Of a stretch of DNA of 64,000 nt, positions 42,430-50,789 are shown in pieces (positions within the stretch are counted from its first letter, which is position 1; the number at the start of each line of letters is the position of its first letter). This stretch comes from Dubosiella muris. Lineage in GTDB: Bacteria > Bacillota_I > Bacilli_A > Erysipelotrichales > Erysipelotrichaceae. The translations under genes were made by a program, and so were the position numbers. Below the pieces are notes generated by a model. It made no database searches. It saw only the letters and a list, made by a program, of their open reading frames with translations, and had not been told where the DNA came from. The stretch is taken from NCBI RefSeq assembly GCF_004793885.1, contig NZ_SRYG01000015.1, positions 1-64,000 on the forward strand, written 5' to 3'.

Positions 42430-43455
42430 TTACTGTTCTTCCTCTTCCGGAGTCACTTCTGTATAATACGTGTCCATGATCCATTTTTGCAACCCGTCTT
42501 CGTCCACGCGAAACACCGTGCGGCCGCCATGGTAGTTTTCATCGAAAACGGCTTCGCCTGGAATTTGCGTCAGCTGTTCCGGATTGAAATGCATGTTCAG
42601 CATTTCGGTTCCCAAATATGTCACGTCTTCGAGCGTCAAATTCGTGTACATGTAGGGCTGAAGCGCGTTGTATAAACCAAGCGGTAGGCCCAAGTCTTTT
42701 TTGACCGCCTGCACCGCCTGGGAATAAAACGCGTTGATGTATTGCTTTTGGCGGTTCAGCCGCCCCATGGCGCTGCCGATTTGGTTGACGTCCCGAATCT
42801 GAATGTATTTGCGGGCGTCGTCGCCCATCAAGTGCACCAGCTCCCCTTCGGTAAAATACACCGTTCCCGACGATGTTTGCACCGTTTCCAGCGCCGTCAC
42901 GTCCACACCGCCAATCGTATCGTTCAAAATCGGAATCGCGTCGAGGTTGATCGTGCAGTACCGCTGTATTGGCAGGTTGCGCATCAAGTTGGATACCGTT
43001 TTCGCCATCAGCTCGTTGCTTTCTCTGGCGTCCTTGCCATAGCCGTACTGCAAGGTGAGCTTGTCCTGCGTCGTCTGCACGAAATTGCCTTCCACGTCGG
43101 TTTGCCGGATCTCGACCATCGTGTCCCGCGGAATCGCCGTCATGTAGAGGTTGTTGTTGGTCGTATCCAGACTTACCAAAATGATCGTGTCCGCCAACCC
43201 TTGAATACCTTGCACCTCGTCTTCGATATTTCCCTTTTTATCAATCCCCAGCAGTAAAATGTTGATCATGTCGTCATTGTATTTGTATTCTTTCCCTTGA
43301 TAGTTGACATAATAGCCTTCCCGATTCGTCTGGTTCTCGCTGCGGATGCTCTCGCTTCCTTTCGAACGCAAGTACCACAATCCGCCCACGACCGCCAGAT
43401 TGAGAAGAACCAAAACAGCCAGGATCCCGATTATGATTTTTTTCACACGAACCAT
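42430..43455 (-). CDS. LytR-CpsA-Psr (LCP) family protein
   Basis: 341 aa. N-terminal membrane helix (5-27), then an extracellular LCP domain: INILLLGIDKKG, ADTIILVSLDTTNNN, MTAIPRDTMVEI, and the GSAMGRLNRQKQ basic helix binding polyprenyl phosphate. LCP enzymes transfer wall teichoic acids or capsule from lipid carrier to peptidoglycan. Start after AAAGGAGGGG. A 10-bp hairpin (43481-43520) lies just upstream and may limit read-through from the SPNTGF gene. Confidence 0.92.
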   Translation of the reverse strand: MVRVKKIIIGILAVLVLLNLAVVGGLWYLRSKGSESIRSENQTNREGYYVNYQGKEYKYNDDMINILLLGIDKKGNIEDEVQGIQGLADTIILVSLDTTNNNLYMTAIPRDTMVEIRQTDVEGNFVQTTQDKLTLQYGYGKDARESNELMAKTVSNLMRNLPIQRYCTINLDAIPILNDTIGGVDVTALETVQTSSGTVYFTEGELVHLMGDDARKYIQIRDVNQIGSAMGRLNRQKQYINAFYSQAVQAVKKDLGLPLGLYNALQPYMYTNLTLEDVTYLGTEMLNMHFNPEQLTQIPGEAVFDENYHGGRTVFRVDEDGLQKWIMDTYYTEVTPEEEEQ

Positions 43456-43480
43456 GTGCTTCCCCTCCTTTTATCAGTGA

Positions 43481-43520
43481 AAAGGCCGGAGAACAGCAAG
43501 CACGCTGCCCTCCGGCCTTC
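43481..43520 (-). terminator. Hairpin between the SPNTGF gene and LCP gene
   Basis: AAGGCCGGAG pairs with CTCCGGCCTT (10 bp), with an inner GCAGC/GCTGTT extension, followed by only four T leftward, 13 nt before the LCP ribosome-binding site. Partial terminator is likely. Confidence 0.65.
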
Positions 43521-43586
43521 TTCATGCCTAGACATTCACACAAGTACACATTTAATACTTAAGCTTTTGTGATCTAAATTTAAATC

Positions 43587-44234
43587 TTAGAATCCCGTGT
43601 TAGGAGATTTTTTAACTGTTTTTGTCGAAGTCTTTGTTGTTGTGCCAGCAGCTGGTGCTTCGTAGTCAACTTTTACAACTTCGCCATTGCTCATCACTTT
43701 CGCGATAACAACAGGAGAAAGACCATTGAGTTCAACAACGACTTCGCCTTTCGAGTTTACATAAGAAGCGATGACTTCCCATTCACCGTTTGCCATTTTG
43801 TGCATTACAAATACTGGCTCGCCGGCTTTGAATTCAGTTCCTGCCATGTTGAAGGCGATTTCAACTTTTTCTTTCAAAGTTACATCTTTTCCGTCAACCT
43901 GCGCGTCGTATTCAGCACCTGCTACAACGACCGTTGCACCTGCTGGGGCTTTGTAACCTGCGTCTGCAAGGATACCAAGAACTTTTTCGTTCGTGTCAAC
44001 TTCTTTCAAAGTTGCTTCATCCAGGTTTTCTTTTACGATTTCAACATCTTTTCCGTCTACTTTCGCATCTGTCGAAGCGCTTGGCGCTTTGTCAGCTGGA
44101 TAAGTCAACGTTGGCGATTTGTCTACATCACCTGCAGTCGAGCTGTTGTCTGCTGCGAATACTGGAGCGGCGCTGAACAGCATCGTGGCTGCCAAGCAAG
44201 CGCCTGCTAATTTTTTCATGTTCATGTTCTTCAT
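43587..44234 (-). CDS. Secreted protein ending in an SPNTGF sorting-like motif
   Basis: 215 aa (ATG 44234; ATGs at codons 4 and 6 are also possible). Signal peptide to about residue 28 (VFA/AD). The mature part is acidic with two related segments, each with VDGKDV, and a Thr/Lys-rich stalk. It ends ...KKSPNTGF and stops, so the LPxTG-like pentapeptide is at the extreme C-terminus with no hydrophobic helix or basic tail; other frames do not supply one. Codon use is biased toward frequent codons, suggesting high expression. A class B sortase gene is two genes downstream. Function unknown. Confidence 0.85.
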   Translation of the reverse strand: MKNMNMKKLAGACLAATMLFSAAPVFAADNSSTAGDVDKSPTLTYPADKAPSASTDAKVDGKDVEIVKENLDEATLKEVDTNEKVLGILADAGYKAPAGATVVVAGAEYDAQVDGKDVTLKEKVEIAFNMAGTEFKAGEPVFVMHKMANGEWEVIASYVNSKGEVVVELNGLSPVVIAKVMSNGEVVKVDYEAPAAGTTTKTSTKTVKKSPNTGF

Positions 44235-44299
44235 CTACCTTTCTAAAATTCAAATGTACTGTGTGACTGCGGGAAGAATCATTGTCCTTTCCCACTTTG

Positions 44300-44345
44300 A
44301 CAAGATCCTCTCGTCAATACATCCACTATACTCGGTTGGCAAAAA
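44300..44345 (-). promoter_or_regulatory. Promoter and leader of the SPNTGF gene
   Basis: Leftward TTGCTA, 17-bp spacer, TATAGT (near 44330-44325) suggest a start around 44318 and a leader of about 85 nt containing an inverted repeat TTGAC...GTCAA. The stretch 44350-44499 is AT-rich and shows no gene. Confidence 0.45.
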
Positions 44346-44499
44346 AATAGCAACGCATCCATTAACAAAAATTGCGGTTTTTTCACTTTTTTATATCATA
44401 TATACTTACATTTTTTGTATTTTTTAATTCCTTGTTTTTATTCGTTTTTAAAAATGAAAAAAATTTATTGTTTGAAATCATATCCATTGGTTTCTCTAA

Positions 44500-44525
44500 C
44501 AAAAAAGCCGACCCGCAGGTCGACT
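44500..44525 (-). terminator. Terminator after the CHAP gene
   Basis: GTCGACC, loop TGCG, GGTCGGC, then six T leftward. Confidence 0.85.
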
Positions 44526-44531
44526 GTTCGC

Positions 44532-45692
44532 TTACTCCATCATCGGTGTGCGGCGCGGCGGATATTTTTTCCGTACCGCGCGTTTCAGCGTGATTTTCTT
44601 CTTTTCATTTTCCGGTTTGGTCTTCACCAGTTTGGTTTGGGTCTCGCTTTGGCTTTCCTCGAGGTCGCACACGCCCTTTTTCGGAATGGCGAATACGATA
44701 TCCGGATACGCGGCTCTGAAATCGCTCCAGCGCACTTTGTGGACCCAGATGTTGCCGCCACGTCCATTGAACATGACATTTCCTTCCGAGATCCAAACGT
44801 ATTCTCCATCAAACGCTTCGACAAAGCCAACATGGCCATACTGTGGCATGAGGGTGTTGCGCTCCATGCTGAATGTGGCGCCCGCCGCCGGCGTGCTGCT
44901 CAATTCAAACTTGTCGCCATGCGCCGCGACGATCTCGAACGCGTTCGTCTTTCCGTTGCCGCGCGCGCCCGAATCAAAACCGTACACCTGGTAAAAACGC
45001 GCCCATGCGAACCACGTGCACTGCCCGACCATGAACGGGTTTCCATTGCCTAAAAAGCTTGTCAAATTCGCTGTTTTAAAATCATCCAGCTTCATCGCCT
45101 TTTTCAAATTGCCCGCGTAGCCTTTATCCGCGAACGACGTCGTCAAACTTTCCGTCTTTTTCTCCTCGTACGCGATCGTTGGCTTCACCATCTCGACAAC
45201 CGGCCGCTCTGTTTTTGGCGCCTCCGCTTTCGGTTCCTCCTTCACCACCGGTTCCGACGGCTTGATCGTATCCAGCGCCGGTTTGTCCGGGGTCTGCGCC
45301 GGTTTGGATTGGTCCGGCTTGGACTCCTCCGGCGTTTCCGGCTCGTCCGGTTCCGGATCGGGTGTCGGTTCTGCTGGCTCGTCCGGTGCGGGTTGCTCCG
45401 GGTTTGGCGTCGGATCGACTGGATCCGCAGGGGGTTCCTCCGGTTCGGATGGAGGCGTAGCCGGTCCCGTCCCCTCCGTGGCTGGCGGAATCTCCGGCGG
45501 CATCGAATCCGCCGGCTCAACGACGATTTCGTTTTCCGGCGTCTGCCCGTTCGGATCGTTCGACTGCGTCACAACCGGGGGCGTTTCATCGCCCTCCAAA
45601 GTATGTGCGAACGCCGTCGTGCTCGGAATGACCATAGCGGTTACTTGACATGAAAGAAGGATTGTCGCGAAACGTTTCCGATTCTTATTCAT
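44532..45692 (-). CDS. Secreted CHAP-domain wall hydrolase with Pro-rich spacer
   Basis: 386 aa. Signal peptide (to about residue 29, AFA/HT), a long Pro/Glu/Asp spacer (35-150) that would cross the cell wall, a linker, and a CHAP domain (about 215-325): Cys in MVGQCTWFAWARFYQVYG, His in YGHVGFVEAF, Glu/Asn in WISEGN. CHAP domains cut peptidoglycan amide bonds. The last 50 residues are strongly basic, perhaps binding anionic wall polymer. ATG 45692 is preferred over an in-frame TTG two codons earlier. Promoter at 45738-45766. Confidence 0.9.
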   Translation of the reverse strand: MNKNRKRFATILLSCQVTAMVIPSTTAFAHTLEGDETPPVVTQSNDPNGQTPENEIVVEPADSMPPEIPPATEGTGPATPPSEPEEPPADPVDPTPNPEQPAPDEPAEPTPDPEPDEPETPEESKPDQSKPAQTPDKPALDTIKPSEPVVKEEPKAEAPKTERPVVEMVKPTIAYEEKKTESLTTSFADKGYAGNLKKAMKLDDFKTANLTSFLGNGNPFMVGQCTWFAWARFYQVYGFDSGARGNGKTNAFEIVAAHGDKFELSSTPAAGATFSMERNTLMPQYGHVGFVEAFDGEYVWISEGNVMFNGRGGNIWVHKVRWSDFRAAYPDIVFAIPKKGVCDLEESQSETQTKLVKTKPENEKKKITLKRAVRKKYPPRRTPMME

Positions 45693-45737
45693 AATCAATT
45701 CACTCTACTTTCTAAAAAATATTTTTAAATCCCTTTC

Positions 45738-45766
45738 ATTATATACGATTTAAAGGAAATTCCCAA
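45738..45766 (-). promoter_or_regulatory. Promoter of the CHAP gene
   Basis: TTGGGA (45766-45761), 17-bp spacer, TATAAT (45743-45738). Confidence 0.65.
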
Positions 45767-45929
45767 TATGTCAGGAAAAAAAAGTATCGTTTTTTTCAAG
45801 CAATTTACGCAATCCGCGTGAGAAGAAAGTTCTGAAACAGAAAAAATTCCTTCCATTTTCTTTCTTTTCTTCCAGCGATCTTCATGAAAATCTTAAACAA
45901 TTTATTTTCGATTTTTCTTTCTTTTTTCA

Positions 45930-45982
45930 CATATTTGTACTCATTTTGTAAACATAAATCAATTTGTTCACCATATTTGTAC
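45930..45982. promoter_or_regulatory. Direct repeats upstream of the tiny peptide gene
   Basis: CATATTTGTAC occurs at 45930-45940 and 45972-45982, 42 bp apart (about four helical turns), with further TTTGT boxes at 45945 and 45963. They lie 47-100 bp upstream of a strong rightward promoter. The rest of 45770-45925 is AT-rich and shows no gene. Regulator unknown. Confidence 0.45.
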
Positions 45983-46028
45983 ATATGTTGAGTACATGTA
46001 GAAAGTCAAAAAAAGTGTTTCAAAGGTC

Positions 46029-46056
46029 TTGATTTTAAAGATTTGGGTGATATATT
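46029..46056 (+). promoter_or_regulatory. Strong extended -10 promoter of the tiny peptide gene
   Basis: TTGATT (46029-46034), 16-bp spacer, TGA-TATATT (46048-46056); start near 46063. Confidence 0.75.
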
Positions 46057-46088
46057 GAAGGTGTAAAAAGTCAATGGAGGAAAGAAAG

Positions 46089-46145
46089 ATGAACAACAAT
46101 AGCAATTACGTTTACGTGTTGGTTGGTAAACCTCCTCTTCGTTAA
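46089..46145 (+). CDS. Tiny peptide MNNNSNYVYVLVGKPPLR
   Basis: 18 aa, no family recognised. All elements of a gene are present in 170 bp: extended -10 promoter (46029-46056), a GGAGG site 8 nt before the ATG, the short frame, and a terminator at 46174-46197. The peptide is polar at the N-terminus, aromatic/hydrophobic in the middle (YVYVLV) and ends GKPPLR; no signal peptide. It could be a signalling or regulatory peptide, a leader peptide controlling the next gene, or the stub of a lost gene. Confidence 0.45.
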   Translation: MNNNSNYVYVLVGKPPLR

Positions 46146-46173
46146 GGATACCGAACCACCGATTTCATACACC

Positions 46174-46197
46174 AGAAGCTCAGCGCTTCTTTTTTTT
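46174..46197 (+). terminator. Terminator after the tiny peptide gene
   Basis: AGAAGC, loop TCAGC, GCTTCT, then eight T. Confidence 0.75.
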
Positions 46198-46209
46198 ATT
46201 CCCGCGGAT

Positions 46210-46215
46210 TACAAT
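46210..46215 (+). promoter_or_regulatory. -10 box of the second alpha/beta hydrolase (leaderless candidate)
   Basis: TACAAT with a 6-nt gap to the ATG at 46222, so +1 would be the A of the start codon. No Shine-Dalgarno; -35 is poor and falls in the T-run of the preceding terminator. Confidence 0.45.
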
Positions 46216-46221
46216 GGAAGC

Positions 46222-47169
46222 ATGAAAAACAAAACAAAAAAACGAATCCTGCTCGCCTCGCTTGGCGCCCTCGCCGCGGGATGCGCCGTCCTCAATGAAA
46301 AAGTGTACCGGTTCATCTTCGAACGCGACGCCAAGCCGCTATCGTTCAAAGACGAGCAAATGCCCAATCCCTACTTCAAACGCATCGAGCAGTTCAAAAA
46401 ACAAAAACTCGAAGCGCTCGAAGATCTCGACCAGCAGCCGCTCCACCGTTGCAGCGCGAGCGGCCGGCACCTGCATGCCACGCTGTTCCCGGCCTCCGTT
46501 CCAAGCAAGCGCTATGTCCTTTGCGCCCACGGCTACCGGACCGACGGCTTCCACGAGTTTTGCGCCTTCGTACCGTTTTATTTGGAACAAGGCTTCAATG
46601 TGATCCTGCTCGACCACCAGGCCCATGGCGCCAGCGACGGCCACACCATCACATTCGGTCTGGAGGAAACCGAAGACACCCTGGACTGGATCCATTGGAT
46701 CGTCGAGCACTTTGGCGACGAGTGCGCCATCGTCCTGCACGGCATGTCCATGGGCGCCGCAATCGTCATGTCCCTGGCCGCGACCGCGCCGGACAATGTC
46801 AAATTCATCGTGGAGGACTGCGGCTACGCCAGCGCGAAAACCGAGTTCGAACATACGTTAGGCATGGCGCATTTATCCAAAGCGCTCTATCCTTGGATCG
46901 CCGCCCTGTTCTTCACGCACGAGCACGCCAGCCTGTCCACGATTCAGCCAATCGAGGAAGTGGCGCACGCCAAAGTGCCCATGCTTTTTATCCACGGCAT
47001 GAAAGACACGCTCGTTCCATTCTCGATGGCCGAGCGCCTCTACGCCGCCTGTCCGCAGCCCAAAGACCAGCTGTTCGTTCCCCAGGCCGATCACGCCCAG
47101 TCGTACTATCTCGACCCGAAAAACTACGAACGAAAAATCAAGCAATTCATCCAAAAATATATGAGTTAA
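46222..47169 (+). CDS. Alpha/beta hydrolase with N-terminal anchor (paralogue)
   Basis: 315 aa. N-terminal hydrophobic segment (RILLASLGALAAGCAVL), then a serine hydrolase fold: HGYRTDGFHEF, nucleophile elbow HGMSMGAAIVMS, Asp in FIHGMKDTLVP, His in QADHAQSY. Same layout and conserved blocks (EDCGYASA, SMGAA) as the hydrolase at 16814, so the two are paralogues. The frame opens further upstream (46123), but the extension crosses the terminator and has no ribosome-binding site. Confidence 0.88.
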   Translation: MKNKTKKRILLASLGALAAGCAVLNEKVYRFIFERDAKPLSFKDEQMPNPYFKRIEQFKKQKLEALEDLDQQPLHRCSASGRHLHATLFPASVPSKRYVLCAHGYRTDGFHEFCAFVPFYLEQGFNVILLDHQAHGASDGHTITFGLEETEDTLDWIHWIVEHFGDECAIVLHGMSMGAAIVMSLAATAPDNVKFIVEDCGYASAKTEFEHTLGMAHLSKALYPWIAALFFTHEHASLSTIQPIEEVAHAKVPMLFIHGMKDTLVPFSMAERLYAACPQPKDQLFVPQADHAQSYYLDPKNYERKIKQFIQKYMS

Positions 47170-47197
47170 AAAAAGACGTTTTCGCGTCTTTTTGCTT
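47167..47197. terminator. Bidirectional terminator between convergent genes
   Basis: AAAAAGACG, loop TTTTCG, CGTCTTTTT; A- and T-runs on both sides serve the hydrolase gene and the leftward HD-domain gene. Confidence 0.85.
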
Positions 47198-47210
47198 TTA
47201 CTTTCTTTTT

Positions 47211-47969
47211 TTAAACGTTTTCTTGCAGCCGCTCGTCAATATAGCGCTCCACTTCCGCCAAAATCCGGTCGATTTGCTCCTGCGCCCTCGTGAACGCCAC
47301 GCCATCAAACGGCTGGCGGTAGTATCCTTGTTTTTTTGCGATCCGGATCGTTTCCGAAAAATTCATATCGAAGAAAAAGCCCAAAAACGTCATCCACACG
47401 TCCAGTCCGGTCTTGCGCTTTTCCTTTTCCACGCACCGGTGCTCGAAAAGCATCCGCTCGATTTCAGCCGACACCACCTCGTCTTGCACCGAGGAAAGCG
47501 TCGTCGACGTCGCGCTCGTCAAATCTTTCGAAGCGAACACCCGGAAGATGTCGCACTTGTCCGCGTCCCGAATCATGCGCGCCAGCAACAGGGTCTTCTC
47601 GTCCAGCATGGGCAGCTCGTACTTGTTGTGGAGGGCGATCGCCGTCAGGATCCGCTCCTTCTCCTCGTCGCCAAAGCCATCCAGCAACCCTTCCTCTTTG
47701 AGGATTTGCACGCCCAGATCGGCATGGTCCACGCTTTGATAGTCGACAAACGTGCCATACCGGCGCAGCTGCTCGAACCGGCCAATGTCGTGAAAGAGTG
47801 CGGTCACATACGCGATATCTCTCTCCCGTTCGCTAAGTCCAAGCGATTGGGCCAGCTCGTCCATCAACGCGCACACTTTCATCGTGTGCACGACTTTCAA
47901 CCGGACCTTGTCGTCTGTCAAATCATAGCGGCCGACATATTCCTGAAACTCCGCCAGCTCGCTACGCAT
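47211..47969 (-). CDS. HD-domain phosphohydrolase-like protein
   Basis: 252 aa from ATG 47969, which overlaps the GH32 stop by 8 nt. HD motif: VVHTMKVCALMDELA, ALFHDIGRFEQL (HD), AIALHNKYELP and RDADKCDIFRVFA (second Asp). Likely a metal-dependent phosphohydrolase acting on nucleotides or phospho-compounds; substrate unknown. Last gene of the leftward five-gene unit. Confidence 0.85.
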   Translation of the reverse strand: MRSELAEFQEYVGRYDLTDDKVRLKVVHTMKVCALMDELAQSLGLSERERDIAYVTALFHDIGRFEQLRRYGTFVDYQSVDHADLGVQILKEEGLLDGFGDEEKERILTAIALHNKYELPMLDEKTLLLARMIRDADKCDIFRVFASKDLTSATSTTLSSVQDEVVSAEIERMLFEHRCVEKEKRKTGLDVWMTFLGFFFDMNFSETIRIAKKQGYYRQPFDGVAFTRAQEQIDRILAEVERYIDERLQENV

Positions 47970-49401
47970 TTTCCATCTCAATCGAGTCAAGCGCATACAT
48001 CGTCACGGTTCCCTCGCCTTGCGCCTCGATGCGCACGCTTGGCTCTCCTGTTGAATAAACCCGCGAAGAGAACACCGTCCAGCCGTCGTTCACGAAAATT
48101 TCCAGCGAGGACGTGTCTTTGAACAGGCGGATATTTTTCACCGCGTCGATCTCGATGCCGCGCTCGTCGCGTCCATAGCCGCCTTCGTTCATCATCAGCC
48201 GCAGCACGCTGCCGTCGTAGGCCAACGTCGCCTCGTCGTCCACCGTGATTGAAAACGGCGCGCTTTGCGCAAACGTCACGATCATTTCGTAGCTTTTTCC
48301 AAAGCCCGGATCCGCGAAATCCGCGATTGAGGACTCGTATTTCTCCTGGCGAAGCTGCTCGATTTCCACGATTGGCGTTTGGTACAAATGTCCGTCTTTG
48401 GCGCGCAGCTCTCTTGGTAGCGTCAGCGCGTGCTGCCATCCACGCTCGATGGTCGGTGCGTTCGTGTACGGCGCGTCCCCCATACCCATCCAGCCAAACT
48501 GAATGCGGCGTCCTTGCTCGTCCAAAAAGCTTTGTGGCGCGTAGTAGTCAAAGCCCCGGTCGAGCTCCTGGAACAGCGAAAACGCGTATTCCTTCGTGTC
48601 GAAATCGTAGTCCAGCCGGCAATAGCCCGTCTGGTACACGTTGCGGTTGTCCCAGCCTTTGGCTTCCAAACCTTGCGGCGAGAACACGAGAAACAGCTCG
48701 CCGTCCAGCTCGAACAAATCCGGACACTCCCACATATAGCCAAAGTCCGGCATCGTCAGCCGGTCAAACAACGTCCAGTCTTTCAAATCGGTGGAACGAT
48801 ACATCAGCAGCAGCCCGTGGCTGTCGACGTCCCGGGCCCCCAGCACCATGTAGTACGCGCCATCCTTTTTGAAAATCTTCGGATCGCGTACGTGGGTCGA
48901 CATGTCCGCCGGATAGTCGCTGTTCGTCATGACCAGCTCCTTTTCGGTGTGCGAAAAACCGTCTTTGCTCGTCATATGGATCGTGTTTTGTTCCCGGCCG
49001 TTGTTGCAGTAGTCATAGTCGTCCCGGTCGAACAGCTTCACGTTGCCCGTGTAAAAGAAGTGGATCATACCATCTTCCACAAACGCGGATCCGCTGTACA
49101 CCCCGCGCTCGTCATAGCGCCAGTCCGCGTACAAAAACGGCTCGTGGTCCTTGAAATGAACGAAATCCTTCGTCGTGTAGTGACCCCACAGCTTCGTGCC
49201 GCCCAGCGGTTCGAATGGCGAGTACTGGTAGTAAATGTGGTACACGCCATCCACCTGGCACAGCCCGTTGGGATCGTTGAGCCAGCCCACCGGCGGCTGC
49301 AAGTGAAAGCGCAGCCGGTTCGGATCGCTTTTTACGATTTCCCGTTTCGCCTTTTCCTGCTCCATCCGTTGTTCGTACATTTCCTTTGTCATGTTTCCCA
49401 T
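47962..49401 (-). CDS. GH32 beta-fructofuranosidase / sucrose-6-phosphate hydrolase
   Basis: 479 aa. Five-bladed propeller with the three acid motifs of GH32: WLNDPNG (nucleophile Asp, about residue 42), RDPKIF (transition-state Asp), and WECPDLF (acid/base Glu), then a C-terminal beta-sandwich. No signal peptide, so intracellular; sucrose-6-phosphate or short fructans are probable substrates. No sugar transporter or regulator adjoins; instead it follows folA by 23 nt. ATG 49401 follows GGGAGGG. Confidence 0.92.
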   Translation of the reverse strand: MGNMTKEMYEQRMEQEKAKREIVKSDPNRLRFHLQPPVGWLNDPNGLCQVDGVYHIYYQYSPFEPLGGTKLWGHYTTKDFVHFKDHEPFLYADWRYDERGVYSGSAFVEDGMIHFFYTGNVKLFDRDDYDYCNNGREQNTIHMTSKDGFSHTEKELVMTNSDYPADMSTHVRDPKIFKKDGAYYMVLGARDVDSHGLLLMYRSTDLKDWTLFDRLTMPDFGYMWECPDLFELDGELFLVFSPQGLEAKGWDNRNVYQTGYCRLDYDFDTKEYAFSLFQELDRGFDYYAPQSFLDEQGRRIQFGWMGMGDAPYTNAPTIERGWQHALTLPRELRAKDGHLYQTPIVEIEQLRQEKYESSIADFADPGFGKSYEMIVTFAQSAPFSITVDDEATLAYDGSVLRLMMNEGGYGRDERGIEIDAVKNIRLFKDTSSLEIFVNDGWTVFSSRVYSTGEPSVRIEAQGEGTVTMYALDSIEMENA

Positions 49402-49424
49402 CGTATTTCCCTCCCTTTTTTTTC

Positions 49425-49907
49425 TTATTTTTTGCGGATATACCGCACGTGGCGCGTCGCCAGACCGCCATCCACACCTTCGTCAATCGGCTCGACCACA
49501 AAATCATCCAGGTCGAACGCCGGAAAAAACACTTCCGCCTGCGGATCGGCCGCCTCGACGTGCGTCAGGACGAGCTCGTCGCAATACGGCAGCAGCTCTC
49601 CATACAGCATGCCGCCCCCGATCACGTACACCGTCTGGTCGTGGTGCTTGTAGGCGTCGAAAAACGCGTCCAGGCTTTCGAACACCTCGACATCCTCGCT
49701 GGCGGGCATCGTCGACGAAATGACGATATGGTGGCGGCCCGGCAGCTTTTTGGGCAGCGACTCGAACGTTTTTCGCCCCATGACGATCGCGTGTCCCTGC
49801 GTCTGCTGGCGGAAAAACTTCAAATCCGCCGGCAAATGCCAAATCATCGCGTTACCTTTTCCAAGCTCCCGGTTTTGCCCGATCGCCGCGATCTCGATCA
49901 ATTTCAT
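49425..49907 (-). CDS. folA: Dihydrofolate reductase
   Basis: 160 aa. Reduces dihydrofolate made by the ThyA reaction. Motifs: IAAIGQNRELGKGNAMIWHLPADLKFF (substrate/NADPH, with Asp in the LPADL helix), IVMGRKTFESLP, VYVIGGGMLYGELLP. Start after GAGGTGATCCG, 9 nt beyond thyA. Standard thyA-folA pair. Confidence 0.96.
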   Translation of the reverse strand: MKLIEIAAIGQNRELGKGNAMIWHLPADLKFFRQQTQGHAIVMGRKTFESLPKKLPGRHHIVISSTMPASEDVEVFESLDAFFDAYKHHDQTVYVIGGGMLYGELLPYCDELVLTHVEAADPQAEVFFPAFDLDDFVVEPIDEGVDGGLATRHVRYIRKK

Positions 49908-49916
49908 CGGATCACC

Positions 49917-50789
49917 TCACTGTGTCAGGGCAAACGAGATCTTGCCCATATGCTCGTAGCCTTCCAGCTTGACATCCGCGCATTTCGCGCTCGAATCGAA
50001 ATCGTAAAAGTCCGTTACGTCCGGATTGAGCCACAGTTTTGGCGCCGGCAGCGAGCCTTTCGCCTCGTAGCGGGCGATTTGCTCGCGAACGCCGTCCACC
50101 TGGTTGACGTAGATGTGGGCGTCCTTGATCGACCACGACAGCGTTCCGGGCTTGTAGCCGGTCACTTGCGCGATCATGCACAGCAGCACCGCGTACTGCG
50201 TCACGTTGAACGGCAGGCCGAGCGGCACGTCACAGCTGCGCTGGTGGACGAGCACGTTGATCTTGCCGTCCGTCACGTCCCATTCCGAGCTCCAAACACA
50301 ACTTGGCAACACGGCCGTATCCAGCTCGGCATCCTGCCAAAGCGACACGACGCGTCGCCGGTCCTCAGGGTCGTTTTTGAGCGAGTCGATCAGCTTGTCG
50401 ATGAGCTTGTACTTGCGCACGATGTAGCCGTACGCCGTGCCGATCGTGCCCGCCATGGACGGGTCGAAATGCTTGAGCACCGCGCCCGTGTTTTCGTCGC
50501 GCCAGTCTCCGTTGGCGTCGATCATCCACTTGTCCCAGATGTGCACGTTGCGCTCTTGCAGCCACGTCACCTCGTTGGATTGCGCCTGGTAGATCCAAAG
50601 CATTTCGAGCACGGCCTGCCGTATGAACAGCTGCTTGGTCGTCAGGATCGGAAACTCCTCGCCTACGTCCAGCGTGAAGTGGAACGTCGGGATCTTAATC
50701 GTGTTGACGCCGGTCCGGTTGGCGACTTCGCGCCCCTCGCTTAAAATCGTCTGGCACAAGCCGATGTACACGTCATCCCATTTTGACAT
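49917..50789 (-). CDS. thyA: Thymidylate synthase
   Basis: 290 aa from ATG 50789, overlapping the HAD gene's end by 17 bp. Converts dUMP to dTMP with methylene-THF. Folate/phosphate motifs: LTTKQLFIRQAVLEMLWIYQ, QRSCDVPLGLPFNVTQYA, HIYVNQVDGVREQI. The catalytic Cys is in VLPSCVWSSEWDV; the usual PPCH is PSCV here, a variation seen in some Firmicutes long-type ThyA. The frame continues upstream but that part is a shadow of the HAD gene. Confidence 0.95.
   Translation of the reverse strand: MSKWDDVYIGLCQTILSEGREVANRTGVNTIKIPTFHFTLDVGEEFPILTTKQLFIRQAVLEMLWIYQAQSNEVTWLQERNVHIWDKWMIDANGDWRDENTGAVLKHFDPSMAGTIGTAYGYIVRKYKLIDKLIDSLKNDPEDRRRVVSLWQDAELDTAVLPSCVWSSEWDVTDGKINVLVHQRSCDVPLGLPFNVTQYAVLLCMIAQVTGYKPGTLSWSIKDAHIYVNQVDGVREQIARYEAKGSLPAPKLWLNPDVTDFYDFDSSAKCADVKLEGYEHMGKISFALTQ

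Noticed and set aside
46449-48122. A 557-codon plus-strand frame spanning the hydrolase and HD/GH32 genes
   Set aside because: It crosses a bidirectional terminator and overlaps three well-supported genes in other frames.
49917-50786. ThyA as inactive because PPCH reads PSCV
   Set aside because: The nucleophilic Cys and other motifs are intact, and similar variants occur in long-type Firmicutes ThyA.
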